Below, piece by piece: positions 1 through 8,805 of a stretch of DNA of 64,000 nucleotides; the stretch's first letter is position 1; each line of letters opens with the position of its first letter. The notes beneath the pieces are model-generated. The model searched no databases. It saw only the letters and a list, made by a program, of their open reading frames with translations, and had not been told where the DNA came from. The stretch lies in the NCBI RefSeq assembly GCF_029689925.1, contig NZ_CP121445.1, positions 3,580,501 through 3,644,500 of the forward strand. Reading direction: 5' to 3'. This stretch comes from Anaerocolumna sp. AGMB13025 (lineage in GTDB: Bacteria; Bacillota; Clostridia; Lachnospirales; Lachnospiraceae). The translations under genes and the position numbers were made by a program.

Positions 1-335
1 TTAATTACTACCGGTACCTCATCTTCGGGCTTTGACAATAGGGTTATATCTATAATCCTGATTTCATAGCCATTTTTTGAGCGGTTGTCTTCTATTACTT
101 CACCGGTTAAACGGATACAGGAATTTTCCTTTAATTCATTGATATCAAATTCTGTATACTCTTTACTATATACACATTGTACCAAAGAACGTTTCATACG
201 CAGTATTACAAATGCAAAACCACTCATACTCCTGATTTTGTAAACCGATCCGGTAATGCTTACGGGTTTTCCTATGAAGCCGATTAATTCTTCTGCTTCT
301 GTATTCATTTTTATATTTCTGGAAATTTTTATCAT
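1..335 (-). CDS. aspS: Aspartyl-tRNA synthetase, AspS2/non-discriminating type (N-terminal part)
   Basis: The gene runs off the left edge; about 111 N-terminal residues are visible. They read as the OB-fold anticodon-binding domain of the archaeal-type (often non-discriminating, Asp-tRNA(Asn)) AspRS: IGKPVSITGSVYKIR, then FAFVILR, LVQCVYS, a RLTGEV turn and the domain-end SKPEDEVPVVI. The ATG at 335 has AGGAGG nine bases upstream. Compared with family members I know, the usual Trp after the second strand (GW) is Ser (GS) and the RDRxG turn reads RMKRS, so it is a divergent copy, perhaps a second AspRS. The catalytic domain is outside the window, so activity cannot be judged. The attenuator-like leader at 546-748 lies upstream in the same direction. 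Confidence 0.75.
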   Translation of the reverse strand, partial: MIKISRNIKMNTEAEELIGFIGKPVSITGSVYKIRSMSGFAFVILRMKRSLVQCVYSKEYTEFDINELKENSCIRLTGEVIEDNRSKNGYEIRIIDITLLSKPEDEVPVVI

Positions 336-545
336 TTTTAATCCTCCTGGAAGTAATTTTTAGTTAAATTTATATTTCAATCAAAAAAATATATTTTATT
401 CCCGCTTAATTATCTATCACAAAACCAAAAGGGATACTAGTTTTATCATAGTATATCTGTTATTTACGTTTGTTCTTATCCATTCCAACATAATCTGTAT
501 GCTGCATAGTATCACAACCCTTCAAATAATAATTTTCAACCAGCT

Positions 546-597
546 AAAAAAGCCGCACTGATATAATAAAATAAATTATCATACCAATGCGGCTTTC
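546..597 (-). terminator. Intrinsic terminator between leader peptide and aspS
   Basis: On the minus strand AAGCCGCA pairs with TGCGGCTT, with an additional imperfect inner stem (ATAAT/ATTAT), and a run of six T follows directly. It lies 95 bases after the leader peptide stop and about 210 bases before the aspS start, where an attenuator terminator would be expected. Confidence 0.75.
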
Positions 598-662
598 ATA
601 CTTATCGTTATAACTAACAATAGGAATCAAATTTTTAACACCAACATAGGTACAAGCCTTTT

Positions 663-702
663 AGCGCTTATACCCATGGAAAAAACCACAGCTATAAGCG
701 CC
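663..702 (-). promoter_or_regulatory. Leader hairpin overlapping the leader peptide stop codon
   Basis: GCGCTTATA (701-693) pairs perfectly with TATAAGCGC (672-664); the inner TGTGG/CCATG adds pairs including wobbles. The 5' arm contains the last codons and the TAG stop of the leader peptide, so a translating or stalled ribosome would decide whether this hairpin forms. This geometry is typical of ribosome-mediated attenuation. I could not establish a specific antiterminator pairing by eye. Confidence 0.6.
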
Positions 703-748
703 GAATATCGTCGTCCCTGTTAAGTTGGCAGTGAAAGAATTGATTCAT
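692..748 (-). CDS. Leader peptide MNQFFHCQLNRDDDIRRL
   Basis: An 18-codon reading frame starts with ATG at 748, preceded by AAGGAG at good spacing, about 37 bases after the predicted transcription start. It contains three Asp codons in a row (GAC GAC GAT, codons 12-14). Its stop lies in the 5' arm of a hairpin that is followed by a terminator and then by an aspartyl-tRNA synthetase gene. The role as a starvation sensor is an inference. An alternative is a drug-sensing leader of the type found before ribosome-protection and methylase genes. Confidence 0.6.
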   Translation of the reverse strand: MNQFFHCQLNRDDDIRRL

Positions 749-791
749 AGGTAACTCCTTTTTCTACAACATTCAAAAAATTATTTCACAT

Positions 792-820
792 ATACTATCA
801 TATAGTTCAAAATATGTCAA
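792..820 (-). promoter_or_regulatory. Sigma-A promoter of the aspS leader
   Basis: TTGACA at 820-815, a 17-base spacer and TAGTAT at 797-792 on the minus strand. It is the only strong promoter seen upstream of the leader peptide. An 18-bp tandem repeat array begins at 821, directly against the -35 box. Confidence 0.7.
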
Positions 821-905
821 TATGAAATTAATAATAAATATGAAACTAATAATAAACATAAAATATGAAACTAATAATAAATATGAAACTAATAAATAAT
901 AATAA
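821..905. repeat. 18-bp tandem repeat, about four copies
   Basis: Unit TATGAAACTAATAATAAA, starting at about 821, 839, 864 and 882; the second copy carries a seven-base insertion and the last decays into AATAAT. It is purely intergenic and sits at the UP-element position of the leader promoter. Downstream to 960 I see only AT-rich sequence. Confidence 0.8.
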
Positions 906-960
906 ATACCTGTTTATTATCATTATTATCATTACTGTCATTAACGTAAACTCAGGATGT

Positions 961-1167
961 TTAACTAATGTTCGATGGTATTAATTTCCATTTTACATAG
1001 CAATCTTCATCAGGTTCTCCCACCTCTATTTCTTTTGGAACACCACTGTCTTCCATTGTATAACCTAAGAGCTCCTTTGATTCGGATTTTAGTAAAATTT
1101 CCGGACAGTTATCATACCATTTTTCTAAACAATTCTTAATAAATTCTACATCCAGATTGTTTGTCAT
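961..1167 (-). CDS. Small acidic hypothetical protein (68 aa)
   Basis: A short, strongly acidic protein with no signal peptide or membrane segment, two cysteines, and a C-terminal part EIEVGEPDEDCYVKWKLIP. I do not recognise the family. The ATG at 1167 has AGGGTGAT upstream. The gene starts 11 bases after the stop of an ATP-grasp gene, so it is probably the last gene of the unit ftsK - ATP-grasp - ATP-grasp - this gene. A small acidic partner behind two RimK-like ligases could be their substrate, but nothing in the sequence proves it. Confidence 0.6.
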   Translation of the reverse strand: MTNNLDVEFIKNCLEKWYDNCPEILLKSESKELLGYTMEDSGVPKEIEVGEPDEDCYVKWKLIPSNIS

Positions 1168-1178
1168 AAATTATCACC

Positions 1179-2060
1179 CTAATTTCTTGACTTTATATAA
1201 TCCAAATATAACCCTACCAGATTGATATCTGTACACTGATATAACATTCTGGCACCTACTACATCTTCAATTTCATTAAATATCAATTCACCTTGATCAC
1301 CGATAATAAAGTCAATACCAATCATACCAATATCAAATAAATTCATAATTCTGTTTACCAGACTAATTTCATCAATAGACAGGTCATAAAGTCTGACTTC
1401 CCCACCTAATGAGAAATTTGATTTAAAGCCTTCTTTGGCTGTTCTTAAAACGGCACAAATAATCTTGTTACCGATAATATACACTCTTAAATCCTGATGT
1501 CTTGAGCCGGTTAGCGGCTGTATAACAGCATCGGCACCTTTCAGTTGCTTCATAATATCTTCTGTATAAGATTCTACTTCTGTAGTATCTCCTGGTTCTA
1601 TTAAAAAAACCTGACTTCCGCCATGACCAGCTACCGCTTTCACTACAGTTGGGATTTTAATATCTGCTAATTTACTCCGAAGGAAAGAATTCTTGCAAAA
1701 TTCAGAATCCACCATGGGTATTCCAAGCTGTGCCACATACTGATAGGTTTTCGCCTTATCATTGCAGATTTCTGCCAGGAAAGAATTATTGAATACCGGT
1801 ATTCCCATTAACTCAAGTTGTTTATTCAGTAAGGGATAAATCGTTCTGCATATGGCAAAATCAGGGTGGTTTACCGCTTCCTTGTTACAGGTTATATACC
1901 ATTGACCTGCCTGAATACCGAATTCTAAGTCTTCTGCCAGAATTAACTGAATCAATATATTCCGTAGTTTTCCTTCCTCTATATAGAATTGAATATAATT
2001 CTTATTTTTTTCTATATCTTTCTGGCTGTATATTAACCACCCGATCATACTAAACTCCAT
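1179..2060 (-). CDS. RimK-like ATP-grasp protein, divergent metal site
   Basis: A 293-residue ATP-grasp protein. Visible landmarks are VVKAVAGHGGSQVFLI (glycine-rich nucleotide loop), DLRVYIIGNKII, FKSNFSLGG and the C-terminal IGIDFIIGDQG. Family members join a carboxylate to an amine using ATP (RimK adds glutamate to proteins or peptides). The usual Glu-x-Asn metal-binding motif is Glu-Ile-Glu here (second Glu about residue 265), whereas the neighbouring paralogue keeps EVN, so this copy may be altered or regulatory. I chose the ATG at 2060 because GGGAGG lies seven bases upstream; the frame is open from a GTG at 2075. It follows the paralogue by 29 bases. Confidence 0.75.
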   Translation of the reverse strand: MEFSMIGWLIYSQKDIEKNKNYIQFYIEEGKLRNILIQLILAEDLEFGIQAGQWYITCNKEAVNHPDFAICRTIYPLLNKQLELMGIPVFNNSFLAEICNDKAKTYQYVAQLGIPMVDSEFCKNSFLRSKLADIKIPTVVKAVAGHGGSQVFLIEPGDTTEVESYTEDIMKQLKGADAVIQPLTGSRHQDLRVYIIGNKIICAVLRTAKEGFKSNFSLGGEVRLYDLSIDEISLVNRIMNLFDIGMIGIDFIIGDQGELIFNEIEDVVGARMLYQCTDINLVGLYLDYIKSRN

Positions 2061-2089
2061 CTGTGAGCCTCCCACACCTATTATCCCCT

Positions 2090-2992
2090 TTACTTACAGC
2101 CAATACAGATTCTTTTAATAATGTATGCCAGAATGGAATCTGCAACATTAATGCCAGTACAATCATAGATATTCTTAAAATGTGCATTGGAGTTGACTTC
2201 ACAGACAAGGGGCTCCATATTTTTACCAAATAGTATATCAACACCGGCAAAATCAAGTCCCAGCACCTTACAGCATTTTATCGCCAGGTCTATTTGCTTT
2301 TGATTTGGTTCATAAGGTTTCATTTTACCGCCATTGGTAATATTAGCACGAAAATCCCCATCCTCACTGTAACGGTACATTGCAGCTACAACCTGGTTGC
2401 CAACTACCTGAAGTCTTAGATCCTTACCCTTGCTGCTTGGAATAAATTCCTGAAATAACATGGGTTTTGCTCCAATCTCTGCGGTTTTCGTTCTCAATTC
2501 CTGTTTATTGGCCACAAGATAAACCTGTTGTCCAAAAGAACCAAAACATTCCTTTATAACAATTGGAAAGCTTAACTCTTTCTCTATCTGACTTAAAAAA
2601 TCCAGATTATTATACCCAATATTGGTAAATGTCATAGGTGCAACTATAGTTTTGGGCATTACTATACCCGCCCCCTGCAAATATAAATGAGTTAATGATT
2701 TATCATCACAGACAGCAATTCCTTTTGATGAATTAAAGACACGAAAGCCTTTCATCTCCAGGTACTGAGCCAAACGTACATCCTTGTCCCAAAACAGAAC
2801 GAAGTCCGGATTATCATCGGAATTTACCTCTTTCACAGTGTTAAAATCGGAATCCAGTTTCACCAGCACTTCTGCATTGGTTTTAACAATTAGTTCAACC
2901 CCCACTTTTTTTGCTGCCTCAGTTAACCAAAGATGAATTTCCGTAAATTTATGAGTATGTAAAAAAGCATTGGTAATTAACCATCCCTTCAT
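2090..2992 (-). CDS. RimK-like ATP-grasp ligase
   Basis: A 300-residue ATP-grasp protein with VIKECFGSFGQQVYLV as nucleotide loop, DLRLQVVGNQVVAA, FRANITNGG and a complete metal site ending in CEVNSNAHF. The fold and motifs match the RimK / alpha-L-glutamate ligase group; the substrate is unknown. ATG at 2992 has GGGAGG seven bases upstream. It begins 49 bases after the ftsK stop and shares the opening MKGWLI (compare MIGWLI) and overall design with the next gene, so the two probably arose by tandem duplication and may act on related substrates. Confidence 0.8.
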   Translation of the reverse strand: MKGWLITNAFLHTHKFTEIHLWLTEAAKKVGVELIVKTNAEVLVKLDSDFNTVKEVNSDDNPDFVLFWDKDVRLAQYLEMKGFRVFNSSKGIAVCDDKSLTHLYLQGAGIVMPKTIVAPMTFTNIGYNNLDFLSQIEKELSFPIVIKECFGSFGQQVYLVANKQELRTKTAEIGAKPMLFQEFIPSSKGKDLRLQVVGNQVVAAMYRYSEDGDFRANITNGGKMKPYEPNQKQIDLAIKCCKVLGLDFAGVDILFGKNMEPLVCEVNSNAHFKNIYDCTGINVADSILAYIIKRICIGCK

Positions 2993-3041
2993 AATTACCT
3001 CCCTGTGCCGAATTAACGACAAGCTATTATCTTAATCTATC

Positions 3042-5858
3042 TTAAACATAATCATCTACATATTGCTCAAATTCTTCCGTGGACATCAGAATTTTTCTTG
3101 GTTTGGTTCCTTCCTCCGGACCTACAACCCCAGCTTCTGCTAATTGATCCATAATCCTGGCCGCACGGTTAAAACCTATCTTATACACACGCTGGAGCAT
3201 ACCAATCGAAGCTTTATCCTTCTCTATTATAAATTTACCAGCCTCTATGAAATATTCATCACGGTCATTGCCACCGGCAGCAGCCGAAGTATCTGCAGGC
3301 TGCGCATTCGTAATTTTATTGGCAATTTCTTCGCTATATTCCACACCGCTGTTCTGGGCAGCTAAAAATTCTACTACGGAACCAACCTCTTTATCCGAGA
3401 TAAAAGCCCCTTGAACACGCACCGGTTTTGGATAACCGGAGGGGAAGAATAACATATCTCCTTTACCAAGGAGTTTTTCAGCACCGGAACCATCTATAAT
3501 AGTTCTGGAATCAATGGCAGAGGATACGGAAAAGGCGATTCTGGATGGAATATTAGCCTTAATTAAACCGGTTATGACATTAACAGAGGGACGCTGTGTA
3601 GCTATAATCAGATGTAAACCTGCGGCACGGGCCATTTGTGCCAAACGGCAGATAGCATCTTCTACTTCACCTGGTGCTACCATCATAAGATCAGCAAGCT
3701 CGTCCACGATTATTACAATCTGAGGCAGCTTCTGATACCTCTCATCCTGATATTCCTCCACAGTGGCAATCTTTTCGTTATAGCCTTTTACATCTCTAAC
3801 ACCTAAATCCGCAAACTTTTTATACCGTTCCGTCATCTCCATAACCGCCCAGTTTAAAGCGGCAGAAGCTTTTTTGGGGTCAGTCACCACAGGAATCAGC
3901 AGATGAGGTATTCCATTATATACACTAAGTTCCACTACCTTAGGGTCAACCATAATCATTCTGACATCAGAAGGTTTCGCTTTATATAAAATACTCATTA
4001 TCAAGGTATTGATACAGACCGATTTACCGGAACCGGTGGCACCTGCAATAAGTAAATGGGGCATTTTACCGATGTCCGTAACGATGGTCTGACCTCCGAT
4101 ATCTTTACCTACCGCAAAGGCGATGTCGGAAGGATGCTGTTTAAAGTCTTTGCTCTCAATTAAATCCCGGAACATAACCGCTGAATTCTCTTTGTTTGGT
4201 ACTTCAATACCAACCGCAGCCTTTCCTGGTATCGGCGCTTCGATTCGAACATCTGCAGCTGCCAGGTTAAGCTTAATATCATCAGCCAGACCGGTGATTT
4301 TACTGACTTTGACACCTTGTTCGGGCTGAAGTTCATATCTGGTGACCGAAGGTCCGCAGCTTACATTGGTAATCGTTACCCGAACCCCAAAGCTTTCCAG
4401 GGTCTTTTGAAGTTTCAGGGCGGTTTCTTTTAAATCTCTATCCGACATTCCTTTGGATTCATGTTTGGGTTTTGACAATAAATTAACAGGAGGAAATACA
4501 TATTCTTTCTTTTCCTCCATTCTCTGGTTGATCTTTAAATCCTCCAGATCAGACATGCTGCCTGCCTCAGACTTGCTGCTGCCATCATCAGAGTTACTAG
4601 AATTCGCCGTATCACCAGACTTATGAAAGGCTTCCTGCCTTCCAGGCACAGCAGCTTTCACAAAACCTTCTGAATCAGCACCAGATGAATGTAAAAGGTC
4701 ATCGATCACCAGTTCCTCCTCAATTGGATTTGCCGCTTCTGTATTCTGTAACGCAACATCCTGTTTGGCAGCCCTTAGTAAACGTTCAATATCCGCATCT
4801 ATTCCAGGACGTTCTTCATTCATGGACGGAGCCTGATTGTCTGATTCATTCCGCCCAAATTTCAACCGCATCTGTTCTTCATAGGAATTACCGATATCCT
4901 CAGCGCTTGTCACATCACCATATTCACTGGCCCTTTGTATCGGAATTTCACTGTTTGGGGCAGTCGTAATCTCTTCCATGTCAAAACCAGCTTTTGCATT
5001 AGACAGCCCTTCTTCCCGGCTTGATTTCTTCTTTTTCTTTAACGCCGAAAAGATGCCGTCTTCCTGACCCTTATTCTGACTATCCTTCACTCCGCCATCT
5101 GAAACAGAGGCTTGGCTTTCATCTTTCTTAAGAAGTACCGTTCTGGCCTTTCTTTTTGGTGGAACTTCATCCTCTGTATCCGCTATGCTGTCATACGCCT
5201 CCTGATACAGTATTCTTCTTTCCTTCATCTGTTGCAAGGAGGCTTCGCTCTTAGTGCCTAAATACGCAAACAGTGCTTTACCGGTAATAAACATAACACA
5301 TACAATCATCAGGGCAATTAATATTATGTAGGTTCCGACAGTATCAAATAATGAATGTAAAAGTCTGCATATGAAACCGCCGATAATTCCGCCGCCATTC
5401 TTTAGACTGGCAGAATTTAGATAATACTCTTTCATCGTTACGTCTGCGGAATAATCTGACGTGCTCAGCTGAATAAATGCCGTTAAAATGATTCCAAGGG
5501 AAACCGCACTGATTAGTTTGCGCATGGCAATACGGTTACCGCGGTTTGCTATATGGAATGCAACACCAAAAAAAAGAAGAAACGGTAGCAGATAAGCGAT
5601 AAATCCGGCTAAACCAAAGGTAAAGCTGTTAATAGCCTTACCCACAACTCCGCTTAGATCAAAATTACTTAATATTAAAAGCAGGGAAATTACCAAGGTT
5701 ATAATTAATGTGATTTCATCATGATATAACTCTTTATTAGGATCCTCATTTATCTTATTATGTACTTTTTTGCTTCCAGTTGATTTTCTTTTTCCTGTTG
5801 TACGATTCGCCTGTCTTTTCGAATTTGATTTAGAACCTTTATTTTGCACCGCAGCCAC
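3042..5858 (-). CDS. ftsK: DNA translocase FtsK/SpoIIIE
   Basis: A 938-residue membrane-anchored DNA pump that moves chromosomal DNA through the division or sporulation septum. A basic Lys/Arg-rich tail (about 1-40) is followed by four to five membrane segments (about 48-195), a long acidic low-complexity linker (about 215-470) and the RecA-like motor with Walker A GATGSGKS near residues 604-611 and Walker [13 protein letters not shown]. The C-terminal gamma winged helix ends in [11 protein letters not shown]. The start is GTG at 5858 with AAGGAGG upstream. It follows ylzJ and tepA as in Bacillus, where the equivalent gene is spoIIIE. Whether it serves vegetative division, sporulation or both cannot be told from sequence. 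Confidence 0.95.
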   Translation of the reverse strand: MAAVQNKGSKSNSKRQANRTTGKRKSTGSKKVHNKINEDPNKELYHDEITLIITLVISLLLILSNFDLSGVVGKAINSFTFGLAGFIAYLLPFLLFFGVAFHIANRGNRIAMRKLISAVSLGIILTAFIQLSTSDYSADVTMKEYYLNSASLKNGGGIIGGFICRLLHSLFDTVGTYIILIALMIVCVMFITGKALFAYLGTKSEASLQQMKERRILYQEAYDSIADTEDEVPPKRKARTVLLKKDESQASVSDGGVKDSQNKGQEDGIFSALKKKKKSSREEGLSNAKAGFDMEEITTAPNSEIPIQRASEYGDVTSAEDIGNSYEEQMRLKFGRNESDNQAPSMNEERPGIDADIERLLRAAKQDVALQNTEAANPIEEELVIDDLLHSSGADSEGFVKAAVPGRQEAFHKSGDTANSSNSDDGSSKSEAGSMSDLEDLKINQRMEEKKEYVFPPVNLLSKPKHESKGMSDRDLKETALKLQKTLESFGVRVTITNVSCGPSVTRYELQPEQGVKVSKITGLADDIKLNLAAADVRIEAPIPGKAAVGIEVPNKENSAVMFRDLIESKDFKQHPSDIAFAVGKDIGGQTIVTDIGKMPHLLIAGATGSGKSVCINTLIMSILYKAKPSDVRMIMVDPKVVELSVYNGIPHLLIPVVTDPKKASAALNWAVMEMTERYKKFADLGVRDVKGYNEKIATVEEYQDERYQKLPQIVIIVDELADLMMVAPGEVEDAICRLAQMARAAGLHLIIATQRPSVNVITGLIKANIPSRIAFSVSSAIDSRTIIDGSGAEKLLGKGDMLFFPSGYPKPVRVQGAFISDKEVGSVVEFLAAQNSGVEYSEEIANKITNAQPADTSAAAGGNDRDEYFIEAGKFIIEKDKASIGMLQRVYKIGFNRAARIMDQLAEAGVVGPEEGTKPRKILMSTEEFEQYVDDYV

Positions 5859-6027
5859 AATATATCCTCCTTAAGCTACTAAAGTAATCGTCTTATACAA
5901 GAAATTGATTCTAAGCTGCCGTTAAATTACCGGCTGACCTAGAACCAATTTCTATTATAACCTTATTTTGCTATTGTTGCAAGGAAAAATATTAGCTGAC
6001 CCGAAAAAATGTTCGAATAAAAATCCC

Positions 6028-6285
6028 CTATTTTCCTGATTTAATAACGGAACCCGGCATATATTCCTTATTCAGATAATCACTCATATCTGTAGAATTT
6101 ATTCCCTCAACCACAAAGTTCTCACCGTCTCTTCTGGCACGGACACTTCCATGTTCCAGATTTATATCTCTATATTCTACAGCTGTATCACCAGTGTTTT
6201 TTAGCTCCGTATCCTTTGAAGTTCCCAGAACGCTCTCTGTTCTATAGCTGTAGATTCTTTCTAAAGGCACTACTGTATATAACAT
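6028..6285 (-). CDS. ylzJ: YlzJ-like protein
   Basis: An 85-residue soluble protein starting MLYTVVPLERIY, the typical opening of the YlzJ-like family. In Bacillus it sits between tepA (ymfB) and spoIIIE, the same place as here. Function is unknown. The ATG directly follows the tepA stop, with a GGAGATG ribosome binding site inside the end of tepA, so the two are translationally coupled. A 169-base gap separates it from ftsK. Confidence 0.8.
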   Translation of the reverse strand: MLYTVVPLERIYSYRTESVLGTSKDTELKNTGDTAVEYRDINLEHGSVRARRDGENFVVEGINSTDMSDYLNKEYMPGSVIKSGK

Positions 6286-7005
6286 TTATTCATCTCCTTC
6301 AACTCTGCCAGCCATCTCATACAATTTTTTTAAAGCCTCCTTAATACCTCCCACTTCATCGATAATGCCTTCTTTAATCGTTTCGGCACCTATTAGTATG
6401 GAACCTACATCTTTAGCCAGCTGGTTGGTATTTTGCATCAGCTTCTTTAATTCTTCTTTTTCAATTTTAGAATGACTTGAAACAAAGTTTAAAATTCTCT
6501 CCTGAATTTTTTCAAAGTAATCATACGTCTGAGATACTCCGATAACCGTTCCGTTCATTCTTACCGGGTGTATAATCATGGTTGCTGTAGGAACAATAAA
6601 GCTATACTGAGCAGAAACTGCCAAAGGTACACCGATTGAGTGGCTGCCGCCTAATACCAGAGAAACTGTTGGCTTACTTAATGATGCAATCATTTCTGCA
6701 ATCGCTAACCCAGCTTCTACATCACCACCTACCGTATTAATTAAAATCAATAAACCGTCTATATCCGAACTGTCTTCTATTGCTGCAAGCTGTGGTAACA
6801 CATGTTCATATTTGGTGGTTTTGTTATGTTGGGGAAGACATTCATGACCTTCAATTTCTCCGATAATGGATAATAAATGTATTTTTGATTTTCTTTGTTC
6901 GTTTACTAGCGTTGTCTGCCCATACTCTCTGATTTTCCCGTCATCCAACTCTTCTTTCTCTTTTTGCTCTTTTTCCTTCTCAATTTTCGTTGTATTATTT
7001 TCCAT
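6286..7005 (-). CDS. tepA: ClpP-like protease TepA (translocation-enhancing)
   Basis: A 239-residue protein of the ClpP/crotonase serine peptidase fold. After a charged N-terminal stretch (about 1-25) come ILINTVGGDVEAGLAI, the nucleophile region GGSHSIG (Ser123 by analogy to ClpP) and the histidine motif MIIHPVRM (His146). Bacillus TepA is reported to assist protein export or degrade signal peptides. ATG at 7005 with GAGGAG upstream. First gene of the tepA-ylzJ-ftsK set. Confidence 0.85.
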   Translation of the reverse strand: MENNTTKIEKEKEQKEKEELDDGKIREYGQTTLVNEQRKSKIHLLSIIGEIEGHECLPQHNKTTKYEHVLPQLAAIEDSSDIDGLLILINTVGGDVEAGLAIAEMIASLSKPTVSLVLGGSHSIGVPLAVSAQYSFIVPTATMIIHPVRMNGTVIGVSQTYDYFEKIQERILNFVSSHSKIEKEELKKLMQNTNQLAKDVGSILIGAETIKEGIIDEVGGIKEALKKLYEMAGRVEGDE

Positions 7006-7180
7006 AAGAATCTCCTCAAAAGTTTTATTAGCTTAAATCTTCTGCAGCCGGTATAACATGAATACCTGGCGGAAAAATTATATCTCTCTCCTCTTTGCAT
7101 TTTCAGAAGCCTTGTTTTAAATCAGAACTGAAATAACTCCTGCTTATTATATGGAAAATATCAATTTTTATTTATATACA

Positions 7181-7221
7181 AAAAATCTCTCCAATATTTT
7201 TAAAATATCAGAGAGATTTTC
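7181..7221 (-). terminator. Terminator after glycerol-1-phosphate dehydrogenase
   Basis: AAAATCTCTC pairs with GAGAGATTTT; an inner AATATTTT/TAAAATAT stem extends it. On the minus strand it is followed by T residues and ends 18 bases past the stop of the upstream gene. Confidence 0.8.
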
Positions 7222-7238
7222 AGATTCATCAATTTAAA

Positions 7239-8525
7239 TCAATCAATGAGTTTTATTAATTTCGTCAGCCTCATAAAGGTAAGGCGGTTTCGTACATAAG
7301 GTGACAGACGTATGGTTTTTGGGATAATGTGTTCCTCCAAACCAATATCACGGACATATTTTACACAGCCGGCCATGGTTAACAGTTCATTGATTCGATC
7401 CACAGATGGCAGTTTATCCAGTATATCTGCAATACGCGGCAGCAAATTTTCAAAATCCATTATATCAATCTGCTCTAAGGGATCTGGTGTATTCTCTTCT
7501 AACATTCCCTCATACAGACCTTTTGGACCAAAGGTTTCTTTTAACTCCATATAATCCAGCCCATTATAATTTTCCATCTCGTATTGTCCATTTCGGATTG
7601 CTTCTTTTAACATATGATATGTCTCCGCTACAATCATCAGCCCGATGGAAACTTTTTCACCATGATAGGCATCCAGAGGCTTGTTAATTACTTCCATTTC
7701 CCACAGATGGGATATGTGGTGTTCTGCACCGGAAGCCGGTCTTGAATTCCCGACCATCTGCATGGCAATTCCGGATAACAAAAGTGCATACATTAATTGC
7801 TCATAAGCTTTTAACTGTTTATCCTTTGGTACATCTCCCCGCAGATCGGAGATACAGCTGCAAACCTCGTCTAATGCCTTAAGTTCCAAATCGCATACTT
7901 TACTGCAGATATATTCATCCGTAACCAGATGGGAGATTTCCCAATCTGCAAGTGCAGTATATTTGCCTAACAAGTCGGAAATACCAGAGGCGGTAAGCCG
8001 ATATGGGGCTTTGGAAAAAATATTGGTATCTGCAATTACCAGAATCGGGGATACTGCCGGGAAGGTTTTCTTAAAACCATTCCAGGTCATAGCCGCGACA
8101 GTTGATACAAAACCGTCCACACTGGCGGCGGTAGGTATGGATACGAAATGAATTCCTTTTTTATTTGCAATATACCTGCTGATATCATGGATCGTACCAG
8201 AACCCACTGCCAGAATTAACTTTGTATTGCCGTCAAGCTGCTCCTCTGCAAGCTTTACTGCATGGTTATCGGCATGGAGACCCTTCGGCGGAAGCTTTAC
8301 AACCTTGCTTCCTTGTATCATATCTTTCACTGCTTCTGCGGCAGCTGTGTAAGTATTGTCATCACAGATAATACTGATTTCTTCTGGTTTACCCGTAAAA
8401 ATATCTGATATTAATTCAGGTATTTTATTGATTGCTCCTGCTTCAATTACTATTTCTTTTACATGAATCTTGTGTTCCCTGCCGCATTGACATGGTGCTG
8501 AAAAACTTTTAACATCAATCTTCAT
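7239..8525 (-). CDS. araM: sn-Glycerol-1-phosphate dehydrogenase (AraM/EgsA type)
   Basis: A 428-residue metal-dependent dehydrogenase that reduces dihydroxyacetone phosphate to sn-glycerol-1-phosphate. Visible are the nucleotide loop AVGSGTIHDISRYI and metal ligands of the family in SGISDLLGKYTALADW, GAEHHISHLW and YHGEKVSIG. The N-terminus SAPCQCGREHKI is typical of bacterial AraM proteins. I start at ATG 8525 because GGGAGAGG lies just upstream; the frame extends to 8576 without a better site. In Bacillus araM is part of the arabinose operon; here it stands 280 bases downstream of a pentose-type kinase/transketolase operon on the same strand. Confidence 0.85.
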   Translation of the reverse strand: MKIDVKSFSAPCQCGREHKIHVKEIVIEAGAINKIPELISDIFTGKPEEISIICDDNTYTAAAEAVKDMIQGSKVVKLPPKGLHADNHAVKLAEEQLDGNTKLILAVGSGTIHDISRYIANKKGIHFVSIPTAASVDGFVSTVAAMTWNGFKKTFPAVSPILVIADTNIFSKAPYRLTASGISDLLGKYTALADWEISHLVTDEYICSKVCDLELKALDEVCSCISDLRGDVPKDKQLKAYEQLMYALLLSGIAMQMVGNSRPASGAEHHISHLWEMEVINKPLDAYHGEKVSIGLMIVAETYHMLKEAIRNGQYEMENYNGLDYMELKETFGPKGLYEGMLEENTPDPLEQIDIMDFENLLPRIADILDKLPSVDRINELLTMAGCVKYVRDIGLEEHIIPKTIRLSPYVRNRLTFMRLTKLIKLID

Positions 8526-8805
8526 AAAACCTCTCCCTTTTTGTCTGTCACTCTTTGTAACATTTGCTACTGTCATTAAGCTCCATTAACAAATATTATA
8601 TATGAAAGAAGTTTTTTCTTCAATCATGAATTTTATTTAAATAAGAACTGGAAAAAGAACTGGTAACTGGGTGAATAAATTTATATTTTCCATTATAAGA
8701 TACGCGTGACAAAGTTGGGTTTGCACGAAAGGAATGACATTGCATTTCGCTGCGGCAGTATCGCTAGTAAACTTGTGATATGCAAGGTGGTATAAATCTG
8801 AATTA

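Noticed and set aside
336..960. T-box riboswitch before aspS
   Set aside because: No AGGGTGGNACCGCG-type antiterminator bulge or specifier loop was found; the leader peptide and hairpin design fits attenuation better.
7406..7687. Longer open frames opposite known genes (here within the glycerol-1-phosphate dehydrogenase gene; also at 10418-10813, 24962-25501, 26169-26807 and 40852-41328)
   Set aside because: All are antisense shadows of well-supported genes without own start signals or recognisable domains.
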